From Enhygromyxa salina (GTDB lineage Bacteria > Myxococcota_A > Polyangia > Nannocystales > Nannocystaceae): a stretch of 43,052 nucleotides of DNA. The translations under genes and the position numbers were made by a program. Where the stretch lies: positions 1-43,052 of the forward strand of contig NZ_PVNK01000072.1 in assembly GCF_002994615.1 (NCBI RefSeq), read 5' to 3'. The stretch's first letter is position 1. Each line of letters opens with the position of its first letter. Below the pieces are notes generated by a model, which was not told the origin of the DNA, made no database searches, and saw nothing but the letters and a program-made list of their open reading frames with translations. Shown here piece after piece: positions 26,756-34,452 of the stretch.

Positions 26756-28333
26756 ATGCTGACCATGACTCAAACGAGCTGTTCTTCGACGGTTTTGTGC
26801 TCACTCTTACTGCTCCCGGGGCTGGGCTGCAAAGGGGATGACGCGGCCGCCGACTCGAAGGCGGAGAGCAGCGACGGTGAGTCGACTGGCGCTGGTGACG
26901 GTGACGGTGACGGTGACGGTGACGGCGACGGCGACGGCGACGGTGACGGCGACGGCGATGGTGATGGTGATGGTGATGGTGATGGTGATGGTGACGCTGA
27001 CCCGCCACCCTTCGACGGAGGCACGCGCCTGCGTCCGATCGTCTGGCAGTCCGAGTCGGGCAGCGTGGCCTTGACCGGGTGGCACGACAGCGAGCTGGAC
27101 CACGAGTGCGAGTTTCGTCAGGCCGCCGACGGGCAGCTGCGCTGCCTCCCGGACGGGTTCGGCACCGCAGCGGAGCGCTTTGTCGACGCCGGGTGCACCG
27201 AGCGAGTCCAGCCGATCGATCCCGAAGCTTGCCCACCGATGCCCGAATACGCGTGGGCACCGATCGATAGCGAACCGTGCGAGACCAGCGCTGTGGAGAT
27301 CTATCCAGTCTTGGGTGAGACCGGATCGGGGATGCTCTACCGGATGCTGGACGGGATGTGCGTCGAACTCGGGCCCGGAGACTACGTGACCCTTGGGGCC
27401 GCGATCGACCCCGCGACCTACGTCGGCGCGAGCGATCAGCTCGACGAAGGTCGCGCGCGCCTGCTCGGGGTTCGCCGGGTCGCAGACGACGGCTCGTGGT
27501 CCTACGTCGCGACCGAAGATCAGACCCTCGCCTCGCCGGTCTCACGCATGGCGACCGGTGACGGCCTGCCGCGCTGGCTGCCGCCCGCGGTCCCCCGCGA
27601 GTTCAACCAATACGCGGACGCAGGCTGCAGCCAGGGGACCGCGTGGAGCACCTGCCCGCAGCCCTCGGTTGGCTACGCCTTCGAGAAGATCGACAGCTCG
27701 TGTGCGACGACCCGCAAGCTGTTCGAGGGTGGCGACGCGCTGGCCGGGCCGGCCTACGAACTCGACAACACCGACACCTGCGTCGAGGCGGCCCCGAGCT
27801 GGAAGAACTACTACTCGCTGGGCGCCGAGTTGCCCGACGACACCTTCGCCGTGGCCGAGCGGGTCGACATCGGCGGCGGCGATATCGTTGCGAGCTACTG
27901 GGCGGGGGCCGAGCAGACCCCGCTCGACTTCGCCTACTTCCGCGACATGAGCCACGACGGCCTCGACTGCTCGGTCCGGCGTGACAGCGAGGGGGTGCGG
28001 CGCTGCCTGCCCTTCGGCCTGAGCATCAGCCCGAGCTTCACCTACTACACGAGCGCCGACTGCACGGGCACGCAGGTCGGCATCGTGAGCGAGTGCTGGG
28101 GCGAGGGCCCGGTCTGGGGCACGGCCAAGATCGAAGATCCCGACGACTGCGCTGACTCTCGCTACGAGCTGTTCATGGAGGGCGCGACGATCGACGTCGA
28201 GTCGACGCCGCTGTACCGCGACAACGGCGGCGACTGCGTGGTGAACAATTCCTTCCTCGATGGCTATCGCTACGTCGAGCTGGTCCCGGCCGATGCCTCG
28301 GCCTGGGGCACGGTGACACGGACCGTGCTCTGA
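26756..28333 (+). CDS. Lipoprotein with (Gly-Asp)17 stalk and repeated Cys-containing modules
   Basis: 525 residues from ATG 26756 (a second ATG at 26765). The signal peptide ends LLPGLGC (Cys25), so it is probably a lipoprotein. An acidic linker and a perfect (GD)17 stalk follow, then about 440 residues made of three related modules of about 130 residues. Each module has a strand-rich part and a motif of the form aromatic-x-DAGC or SADC (FVDAGC, YADAGC, YTSADC), then a conserved Cys-Pro/Glu-Cys and a GYAFEKI/YAWAPI-like strand. Gly-Asp stalks before a secreted module are typical of Nannocystis-group lipoproteins. No enzyme motif is seen. It ends four bases from the convergent rsmE stop. The flanking direct repeat suggests it was inserted here. 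Confidence 0.85.
   Translation: MLTMTQTSCSSTVLCSLLLLPGLGCKGDDAAADSKAESSDGESTGAGDGDGDGDGDGDGDGDGDGDGDGDGDGDGDGDGDADPPPFDGGTRLRPIVWQSESGSVALTGWHDSELDHECEFRQAADGQLRCLPDGFGTAAERFVDAGCTERVQPIDPEACPPMPEYAWAPIDSEPCETSAVEIYPVLGETGSGMLYRMLDGMCVELGPGDYVTLGAAIDPATYVGASDQLDEGRARLLGVRRVADDGSWSYVATEDQTLASPVSRMATGDGLPRWLPPAVPREFNQYADAGCSQGTAWSTCPQPSVGYAFEKIDSSCATTRKLFEGGDALAGPAYELDNTDTCVEAAPSWKNYYSLGAELPDDTFAVAERVDIGGGDIVASYWAGAEQTPLDFAYFRDMSHDGLDCSVRRDSEGVRRCLPFGLSISPSFTYYTSADCTGTQVGIVSECWGEGPVWGTAKIEDPDDCADSRYELFMEGATIDVESTPLYRDNGGDCVVNNSFLDGYRYVELVPADASAWGTVTRTVL
26894..26995 (+). repeat. Hexanucleotide repeat coding (Gly-Asp)17
   Basis: Seventeen in-frame six-base units (GGTGAC, GGCGAC, GGCGAT, GGTGAT variants) encode the Gly-Asp stalk of the lipoprotein. 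Variants are clustered: GGTGAC first, GGCGAC in the middle, GGTGAT near the end. This is as expected from local unit expansion. Gain or loss of units would lengthen or shorten the stalk without a frameshift. Confidence 0.95.
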
Positions 28334-28337
28334 CCCA

Positions 28338-29072
28338 CTACTCGGGCGCGAGCCGGGCGAGCAGCGCGACGGCGGCGGTCTCGACTCGCAAGATCCGCGG
28401 GCCGAGGCCGACGAGCTCGTCACCGAGCGCCGCGAAGCGCTCGCGCTCGAAGGGCACGAAGCCACCTTCGGGCCCGAGCACCAGGCACAGCGGACCGGCG
28501 AGCGCCCGCGGGCACGAGCGGGGCGCCTCGGGATCGGCGACCAACACCGGGCCCCGCTCGCGCAGCGCGGTCAGGCGATCCTCGACGAAGGGCCGAAAGC
28601 GGCGATGAAGCTCGACGCGGGGCAGGACCGTGTCGACGCTCTGCTCGAGCCCGAGCAGCAGCTGCCGACGCACGGACGCGGGCTCGAGCGCGGACGCGCC
28701 CCAGTAGCTCTTCTCGACCCGGGCGCTGTGAAACAGCAAGAAGCGCTTGATGCCCAAGGCGGTGCCTTGTTGCAGGACCTTGTCGAGGGTCGGCGGACGC
28801 GGCAGCGCGATCGCGAGGGTCACCGCCGAGGGCGGCGGCGGTGCGTGGCCGAGCTCGACGCGCAGCTCGAGCGCCTCGCGATCACAGCGCAGGACCTCCC
28901 CGTGACCGATGTTGGCCGCGGCGGGGCCCTCGCCCTCGTCGAGCAGGCCGACGCGGAGGCGATCGCCGAGCGCGACACGCAGGTGCTTGCGCGCGTGGAC
29001 CAGGCGGCGATCGACGAGCCGGACGTGGCCCTCGCTGACGAAGTCGTTGGGTTCGAGGACGATCAGGTTCAC
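28338..29072 (-). CDS. rsmE: 16S rRNA m3U1498 methyltransferase RsmE
   Basis: SPOUT-class methyltransferase that methylates N3 of U1498 in 16S rRNA. It has 244 residues from the GTG at 29072, whose product begins MNLIVLEPNDF, close to the family's usual start; an ATG at 29114 would add 14 Gly-rich residues. The N-terminal PUA-like domain includes DRRLVHARKHLRVALGDRLRV. The SAM-binding knot has the hallmark LVLGPEGGF, then LGPRILRVETAAVALLA. QQGTALGIKRFLLFHSARVEKSYWG matches the family's central helix/strand. The gene is divergent from the amidohydrolase gene, with under 50 bases between starts. Its last codons are duplicated at 26669-26713. Confidence 0.94.
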   Translation of the reverse strand: MNLIVLEPNDFVSEGHVRLVDRRLVHARKHLRVALGDRLRVGLLDEGEGPAAANIGHGEVLRCDREALELRVELGHAPPPPSAVTLAIALPRPPTLDKVLQQGTALGIKRFLLFHSARVEKSYWGASALEPASVRRQLLLGLEQSVDTVLPRVELHRRFRPFVEDRLTALRERGPVLVADPEAPRSCPRALAGPLCLVLGPEGGFVPFERERFAALGDELVGLGPRILRVETAAVALLARLAPE

Positions 29073-29120
29073 GGGGACCGCGAAGCTACCACCACCGCGG
29101 GCGCCTGATAGCATCCGCGC

Positions 29121-30782
29121 ATGTTCTCCCGCAGGCGGCTGCTCGGATCTCTCGCTTGCGCCGGGCTGCTCGCTTGCCGCCGCGACACGCCGCCCTCGCC
29201 GCCGCCGTCGACGGGCGCGTCACGCCTGATCCGCGCCAACATCTACACCAACGATCCCGCCAACCCGCGCGCCGAGGCCCTGCTGATCCGCGGCCCCGAG
29301 ATCCTCGCGCTCGGCAGCTTCGCCGAGCTCGAGTCCCGCGGCCCGGCCGAGCTGCTCGACTGGCGCGACGCGACGATCCTCCCGGGCCTGACCGACGCCC
29401 ACGCGCACCTGCTCGGCCTCGGCCAGACGGCGGAGATCGTGGATCTGCGCGGCGCCGCCTCGGTCGACGAGATCCTCACCCGGCTCCGCGAGCAGGCTCC
29501 GCCCGAGGGCTGGATCCTCGGTCGCGGCTGGGACCAGAACCTGTGGGGCGGCGCGATGCCGACGGCCGCGCAGCTCGACGCCGCGTTCCCCGAGCGCCCC
29601 GTGTGGCTGCGCCGCGTCGACGGCCACGCAGGCTGGGCCAACTCCGTGGTCATGAAGCTGACGGCGATCGACGCGAGCACGGCCAACCCCGAGGGCGGCG
29701 AGATCCTGCGCGACCCTGCCGCTGACGAGGCCGCGACCGGCGTGCTCGTGGACACCGCGATGGACCTGGTCCCGGTCCCCGAGCCGAGCGCCGCGGACAT
29801 CGAGCGCTGGCTGATCGCCGCGACCAAGCAGGCCGCGGCGCTCGGGCTCACGGGCGTCCACGAGATGGGCCTCGGTCCGACCGCCCACGCCGTGCTGACG
29901 AAGCTCGGCCAAGCCGGCGGGTTGCCGATCCGCGTCCACGGCTACGCCAGCGAAGGCTGGTGGACGGCCGGCCTCGACGGCCTCGCGCGCGCGCCCCTGA
30001 GCCCGAGTGATCGCTACACCCTCGCCGGGGTCAAGCTCTACGTCGACGGCGCCCTCGGCAGCCGCGGGGCCGCGCTGATCCAGCCCTACGCCGATCGCCC
30101 CGAGCACCGCGGCGCGCTGATGCACGAGCCCGCCGACTTCGTCGAGCTCGCCCGCGGGATCGTCGAGCGCGGGTTTCAGGTCGCCTCCCACGCGATCGGT
30201 GACCTCGGCAACCGCACGATCATCGACGCCTACGCGCAGGTGCTCGCGGCCGTCGGCGACGCGCAGCCCGATCCGCGCCTCCGGGTCGAGCACGTCCAGA
30301 TCATCGATCCCGCCGACATCCCGCGCATGGCCGCGCTCGGGCTGGTCGCGAGCATGCAGCCGACCCACGCGACCAGCGACATGCCCTGGGTCGAGGCCCG
30401 CGTGGGCAAAGACCGCCTCGCTGGCGCCTACGCGTGGCAGCGCATGCTCGCGGCGGGCGTGCCGCTGGCGTTTGGCAGCGACTTCCCGGTCGAGCGCCCG
30501 TCGCCCTTGCTGGGCCTGCGCGCCGCCGTCACGCGCCAGGATCGCGACGGCCAGCCCGAGGGGGGCTGGCTCCCGGATCAACGCGTGAGCATGGCCGAGG
30601 CCGTCGCCGGGTTCAGCTCCGGGGCCGCGTACGCAGCTCAGCGCGACGATCACCTCGGCGTGCTCGCGCCGGGCTACCGCGCCGACCTGACCTGCCTCAA
30701 CGGCGACCCCTTCCGCGTGGACCCGAGCGAGCTCCCCGACCTCGAGGTCCGCGCGACCCTGGTCGACGGCGAGCTCGGCTAG
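29121..30782 (+). CDS. YtcJ-type amidohydrolase, lipoprotein
   Basis: 553 residues. The basic N-terminus and LLACRRD (Cys20) form a twin-Arg-like (RRRLLG) lipoprotein signal, then a Pro/Ser linker. The amidohydrolase fold follows: metal site DAHAHLLGLG, SVDEILTRLRE, GRGWDQNLW, ASHAIGDLGNR, RVEHVQI and GSDFPVE, ending with the small beta domain (LGVLAPGYRADLTCLNGDP). These are the marks of the YtcJ/N-substituted formamide deformylase-like group of metal-dependent hydrolases. The substrate is unknown. Most relatives are cytoplasmic, so secretion as a lipoprotein is a notable feature, though seen in myxobacteria. The TAG stop lies inside a palindrome shared with two other gene ends. Confidence 0.9.
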   Translation: MFSRRRLLGSLACAGLLACRRDTPPSPPPSTGASRLIRANIYTNDPANPRAEALLIRGPEILALGSFAELESRGPAELLDWRDATILPGLTDAHAHLLGLGQTAEIVDLRGAASVDEILTRLREQAPPEGWILGRGWDQNLWGGAMPTAAQLDAAFPERPVWLRRVDGHAGWANSVVMKLTAIDASTANPEGGEILRDPAADEAATGVLVDTAMDLVPVPEPSAADIERWLIAATKQAAALGLTGVHEMGLGPTAHAVLTKLGQAGGLPIRVHGYASEGWWTAGLDGLARAPLSPSDRYTLAGVKLYVDGALGSRGAALIQPYADRPEHRGALMHEPADFVELARGIVERGFQVASHAIGDLGNRTIIDAYAQVLAAVGDAQPDPRLRVEHVQIIDPADIPRMAALGLVASMQPTHATSDMPWVEARVGKDRLAGAYAWQRMLAAGVPLAFGSDFPVERPSPLLGLRAAVTRQDRDGQPEGGWLPDQRVSMAEAVAGFSSGAAYAAQRDDHLGVLAPGYRADLTCLNGDPFRVDPSELPDLEVRATLVDGELG

Positions 30783-30800
30783 CAGCCTGGGGTGCTAGCC
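30777..30800. terminator. Palindrome containing the amidohydrolase stop codon
   Basis: GGCTAGCA and its exact reverse complement TGCTAGCC are separated by eight bases (GCCTGGGG). The TAG stop of the amidohydrolase gene (30780-30782) lies in the left arm. This is the second copy of the palindrome family found at 21214-21235 and 42352-42375. A stem of eight pairs is possible; no T-tract follows. Confidence 0.6.
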
Positions 30801-30866
30801 GTTGCTGAGCGCCGCTTAAAAATGCGCTGAGCTTCGGGGTGTGGCCCATGTCACTATTGGCTGTGG

Positions 30867-30884
30867 GGGGCCGTTTCCGGCCTC
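30867..30884 (+). promoter_or_regulatory. Hairpin in the lipoxygenase leader
   Basis: GGGGCCG-TTTC-CGGCCTC forms a seven-pair stem (one G-T pair) with a four-base loop in the 150-base gap between the amidohydrolase stop and the lipoxygenase start. It could be a terminator or attenuator in the leader. No T-tract follows, and no clear promoter could be picked out in this gap. Confidence 0.3.
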
Positions 30885-30930
30885 TCAACCCAGGTTCTAG
30901 CACCCCCTCGTGCGGGAGTTCGGCAGGCTC

Positions 30931-32505
30931 ATGAGCATCTTTTATGACCGTTCCTTTGCGCCTTACGTCGTTCCAGCTGGCATTCCCACGGACCGGGACA
31001 TGGTGCCCGATCTGCGCTGGTTCGGCGGCATGCTCCAGGGGCAGGTCCGTGCTGCGTTGGCGGCTCGGGTCCTGCGTCTGAGTACCTCGGTGCCAGCGCC
31101 GCTGCGCTCGCCCCGGGTCATGCGGCGCCTCGACGGGCTCCTCGGTCGCGTGTCCGATCGGCCCGAAGGCCAATTGCCGCCGGAGGGTGACAGCGAGTTC
31201 GCGTACCGCCGCGTCGCCGGGGTGAACCCGCTGACCCTCGCCCGGGTCGAGGGGCTCGACGACCTCCACCCAAAGCTTCGCCTATCCGACGCACAGCTGT
31301 CGAAGCTGCTCGGTTCAAACCAGTCCCTGGCCGAGCGCCTCGGGGCCGGCGACCTCTACCAGCTCGATCTGAGCTCGCTGCGGACGCCAAAGGGGACCGA
31401 CCTGCAAGCGGGCAAGTTCGTGGCCGCCTCGGTCGGCCTCTTTTGTCACGCACCTGGGGTCGACAGCCGCTTCCCGCTCGTCCCCCTGGCGATCGAGTGC
31501 GCGGCCGGGGCCGCCGACGGCGACACGACCGTGGTCACGCCCCTCGACGGCGAGCGCTGGGCGGCGGCCAAGCACATCCTCAACGCGGCCGACATCAACT
31601 ACTCGGAGCTGTGCCTCCACCTCGCGCGGGCGCACCTGATGACCTCGCCCTTCGCGATCGCGCTGCACCGCAACCTGTCGAAGGGCCACCCGATCTACCA
31701 GTTCTTGCTGCCCCACCTGCGCTTCGAGCTCTTCGTCGAGAAGATGGCGTGGGAGCAGGGCATCAAGAAGACCACGGGCATCCTCGTCAGCAGCCTCGCG
31801 GGCACGGCCGACTGGTCCCAGGAGGTGGCCAAGACCCTCCACCAGCGCTTCAGCTTCCGCGAGCAGAATTTCCACCAAGATCTGCGCGCGCGCGGCATGG
31901 ACGAGACGCCCTTTGCCTACCCCTACCGCGACGACGGACGACTGCTGTGGGGGGCCCTCGAGCGCTTCGTCCGCGCCTACGTCGAGCTGAGCTACCCGAG
32001 CGAGGACCAGCTGCACGGCGACAAGGAGCTCGCCGCCTTCCTCGCCGAGGTGGCCTCCCCCAACGGCGGCAACGTGCGGGGCCTGTTCGCCGGGCGTCAC
32101 CTCGCCGAGCGCGAGGAGCTGATCGAGATCCTGACCCAGCTCTTGTTCGTGGCCGGACCGCTGCACGCACTCTTTCACTACGGCTCCTCCATCGAGCTGC
32201 GCGACCTCGACCACAACCCCAGCTTCTTGCTCGGCAACCCGCTCGTGGTCGGCAACAAGGCGTTGCCCGGGCTCGAGGCCATCGAGCAGTACACCCGCGC
32301 CGTGTCGACCCACATGCAGTACGGGCGCCTGGGCGACTTCTCGGGCTACCCGATCGACGCGCGGCCCGAGTGCGCAGCCCTGCTCCGTTGCTTCGCCGCC
32401 GAGCTCGAGGAGATCGAGCGCAGGATCGAGCAACGCAACGTGGAGCGCTTCGCCCCCTTCGTCCACTTCCTGCCCTCGCGCGTCAGCAACGGGATCACGG
32501 TCTAG
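30931..32505 (+). CDS. Bacterial iron lipoxygenase
   Basis: Non-haem iron dioxygenase that peroxidises polyunsaturated fatty acids. It has 524 residues from ATG 30931 (a GTG at 30910 would add seven), near the size of the catalytic domain alone; no PLAT domain. The core signature is LCLHLARAHLMTSPFAIA with His230 and His235 (H-x4-H), then HPIYQFLLPHLRFEL. The later motif GPLHALFHYGSS gives His412 and His416 (H-x3-H, as in mammalian 15-lipoxygenase, where plants have Asn). The chain ends FLPSRVSNGITV, so the C-terminal carboxylate ligand is Val rather than the usual Ile. WAAAKHILNAADINY also fits the family. There is no evident signal peptide. The next gene starts three bases after the stop, so the two are co-transcribed and probably act together. 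Confidence 0.9.
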   Translation: MSIFYDRSFAPYVVPAGIPTDRDMVPDLRWFGGMLQGQVRAALAARVLRLSTSVPAPLRSPRVMRRLDGLLGRVSDRPEGQLPPEGDSEFAYRRVAGVNPLTLARVEGLDDLHPKLRLSDAQLSKLLGSNQSLAERLGAGDLYQLDLSSLRTPKGTDLQAGKFVAASVGLFCHAPGVDSRFPLVPLAIECAAGAADGDTTVVTPLDGERWAAAKHILNAADINYSELCLHLARAHLMTSPFAIALHRNLSKGHPIYQFLLPHLRFELFVEKMAWEQGIKKTTGILVSSLAGTADWSQEVAKTLHQRFSFREQNFHQDLRARGMDETPFAYPYRDDGRLLWGALERFVRAYVELSYPSEDQLHGDKELAAFLAEVASPNGGNVRGLFAGRHLAEREELIEILTQLLFVAGPLHALFHYGSSIELRDLDHNPSFLLGNPLVVGNKALPGLEAIEQYTRAVSTHMQYGRLGDFSGYPIDARPECAALLRCFAAELEEIERRIEQRNVERFAPFVHFLPSRVSNGITV

Positions 32506-32508
32506 ACC

Positions 32509-33996
32509 ATGGCCTACTGGCGGAACTGGCTGGGCAATGTCACCGCGCGCCCCAAGCACATCCGCGAGCCCGCGGACCTCGAGGGCGTCGTCGACTGCGT
32601 CGAGGAGGCGATCACACGCAACCTCGGCGTCCGGGTGGTCTCGGGGAGCTACTGCTGGAGTCCGCTCGCGCCCACGACCGGGATGATGATCGACATGCGA
32701 CGCATGAAGCGCGTGCGTCGCGTCGACCAGGCAAGGCACCAGATCACGGTCGAGACCGGCGCCTCGCTGCGCTCGCTCGTGCTCGAGGCCCAGGCGCACG
32801 AGCTCTCGGTCAAGAGCCCCGCGATGTTTCTCGGGCTGAGCGTCGGCGGGCTGATCGCAACGGGCTCGCACGGCACCGGACGATCGGTGTCGACCTTCGC
32901 GGATGCGGTCGTCGCGTTCGAGCTCGTCCGGCCCGACGGCAGCGTCGTCGAGGTCCACGAGCCCGGGTCGGAGCTGTGGCGGGCGGTCACGACCAACCTC
33001 GGCGCCCTCGGCGTGGTCACGGCCGTGACCTTGCAGTGCGAGCCCATGTACAACATTCGCGAGGACCACATCGTGGTCCCCCACCAGGAGGCGGCCTCGC
33101 TGATCCCCGCGATGCTCGACGCCTACGAGTTTGTCTCGATCTTCTGGAGCCCCTCGGGCGAGGTCGCCAAGTTCAAGGTCGGCAACCGCAGCCAGGAGGC
33201 CGCCACATCCCCGCGGGGCCGCGTCCACCCGACCCTCGTCGATCGCACCAACCGCTGGACGGGGCGCGTCTTCAGGTTCGCCGACCGGGTGCCCATGCTG
33301 CCTATGGTCGCCGCCAAGCTGCTGACGGTCGGCGTCGGCAACGGAGGCCAGGTCGTCGCCGAGCCCGACTTCTCCCACTACCAGCAGGTCTACCCGCCGG
33401 TGATCAGCTCCGAATTTGCCGTGCCGATCGAGCACTCCCGCGCCGCCTGGGGCTTCACCGTCGAGCGCCTCGGTCAGTACTGGGAGTCGGGCATTCGCCC
33501 CGTTGACCTCACGGTCCACGCGCGCTTCGTCCGCGGCAGCCGAGCCCTGCTCGCCTCGTCCGCGGGCCGCGACAGCTGTTGCCTCGAGCTGTTGTGCTCC
33601 GACGGGAACCGGCACCGCAATCTCTTCGCGACCGACTTCGACGAGAAGATGCGGCGGGATTTCGCCGGGCGTCCCCACTGGGGCAAGGACATCGCCCGGC
33701 CCGAGCTCGCCGCCGCGACCTGGGGCGACGAGGTCGAGACCTTCCTCGCGATCCGCCGCGAGCTCGATCCTCGCCAGCGCTTCATGAACCCCTACTTGCG
33801 CGACCGGGTGTTCGGCCTCAACCGGCGCCGGGCTCAGCGCGGCCCCGGACCGAAAAAGGTCGCGCCGATGCGAGCCCGGGTCGGGGCGGGTGTCGGAGCG
33901 GGCGTCGGAGCGGGTGTCGGGGCGGGTGTCGGGCTGAGTGTCGGGCTGGAGGCGCCGGGCGCAGCGATCCGATCGAAGCGGGCAGGATCGGGATAG
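32509..33996 (+). CDS. FAD-linked oxidase of the aldonolactone oxidase family
   Basis: 495 residues. N-terminal FAD-binding PCMH domain: VVSGSYCWSPLAPT (about 43-56), MIDMRRM, VETGASLRSLVLEA and GLIATGSHGTG (118-124). The C-terminal ALO-type domain ends with RPHWGKDIA and LDPRQRFMNPYL, as in L-gulono-, D-arabinono- and galactonolactone oxidases and alditol oxidase. The His that carries FAD covalently in many of these (GHSFSP) corresponds here to Tyr48 (GSYCWSP), so FAD is probably non-covalent. The last 45 residues are a basic tail with VGAG repeats. It starts three bases after the lipoxygenase stop, so an oxidised-lipid substrate is a reasonable guess rather than a sugar lactone. The exact substrate is unknown. 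Confidence 0.85.
   Translation: MAYWRNWLGNVTARPKHIREPADLEGVVDCVEEAITRNLGVRVVSGSYCWSPLAPTTGMMIDMRRMKRVRRVDQARHQITVETGASLRSLVLEAQAHELSVKSPAMFLGLSVGGLIATGSHGTGRSVSTFADAVVAFELVRPDGSVVEVHEPGSELWRAVTTNLGALGVVTAVTLQCEPMYNIREDHIVVPHQEAASLIPAMLDAYEFVSIFWSPSGEVAKFKVGNRSQEAATSPRGRVHPTLVDRTNRWTGRVFRFADRVPMLPMVAAKLLTVGVGNGGQVVAEPDFSHYQQVYPPVISSEFAVPIEHSRAAWGFTVERLGQYWESGIRPVDLTVHARFVRGSRALLASSAGRDSCCLELLCSDGNRHRNLFATDFDEKMRRDFAGRPHWGKDIARPELAAATWGDEVETFLAIRRELDPRQRFMNPYLRDRVFGLNRRRAQRGPGPKKVAPMRARVGAGVGAGVGAGVGAGVGLSVGLEAPGAAIRSKRAGSG
33880..33951 (+). repeat. Six 12-bp tandem units in the oxidase C-terminus
   Basis: Six 12-base units beginning GTCGG encode VGAG four times, then VGLS and VGLE, at the end of the FAD oxidase. 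They keep the frame and lie beyond the conserved catalytic domain, so copy number could vary without loss of function. Confidence 0.9.
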
Positions 33997-34133
33997 GGGT
34001 CACGTGCCGTGTTGGCAGGTGGGCTGGCGAGTCTCGCATCGCCCTCGCCCTCGCCGTCGCCGCGCGAGGAGTTAACTGGTCGATATCATACTGATTTTCT
34101 GGGTTGGAACGGGTATCGCTTCATGGTCTGTCC

Positions 34134-34385
34134 ATGACCATCGTCCCGCTCATACTCAAACCCCTGATGCTGATGCTCGCGCTCGGATCTGGCGCGCTCG
34201 AGGATCCGAATGGCGACGGTCCTCCGCGCCCACCTCCCGAGGCCGTCGAAGCCTGCGCGGACAAGGCCAGCGGCGACGCGTGCTCGTTCGCGGGTCGCGA
34301 GGGAGATACGGTGGACGGCTCGTGCTTCGCACCCGACGCTGACAAGCCGCTCGCGTGTCGGCCCGATCATCCACCGCCGCGCTGA
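34134..34385 (+). CDS. Small secreted Cys-rich protein
   Basis: 83 residues from ATG 34134. A hydrophobic signal peptide (VPLILKPLMLMLALGSGA) precedes a 60-residue domain. It begins PPPEAVEACADKASGDACSF and continues GREGDTVDGSC and then PDADKPLACRPD. This compact pattern of four cysteines with GDACSF and a GTC/GSC-F-APD-KPLACRP ending recurs in small exported proteins of myxobacteria and other bacteria, but has no known function. It is separated from the oxidase by 137 bases that contain no other gene. It ends at a strong inverted repeat and is convergent with the next lipoprotein gene. Confidence 0.7.
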   Translation: MTIVPLILKPLMLMLALGSGALEDPNGDGPPRPPPEAVEACADKASGDACSFAGREGDTVDGSCFAPDADKPLACRPDHPPPR

Positions 34386-34392
34386 GTGATCG

Positions 34393-34450
34393 AGCACCGC
34401 GTGCCCGAAGTCCGCACCGAACCCGGCGCGGTCTTCGGGCACGCGGTACT
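34393..34450. terminator. Long inverted repeat between convergent genes
   Basis: Two 18-base arms (34393-34410 and 34433-34450) are reverse complements at 17 of 18 positions; core CCGCGTGCCCGAAG and its complement, with a 22-base loop. The repeat fills the 67-base gap between the small secreted protein and the opposing lipoprotein, ending two bases from the latter's stop. It is best read as a bidirectional terminator, although T-tracts are short. Confidence 0.7.
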
Positions 34451-34452
34451 GA

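Noticed and set aside
26894..26995. A replication or phase-variation origin made of the GGTGAC repeats
   Set aside because: The units stay in frame, code (GD)17 within a lipoprotein and end cleanly. A protein stalk explains them.
26669..28370. Insertion sequence around the lipoprotein gene
   Set aside because: No transposase, integrase or inverted terminal repeats are present. Only the duplicated rsmE end supports mobility, so it is given as a finding rather than a mobile element.
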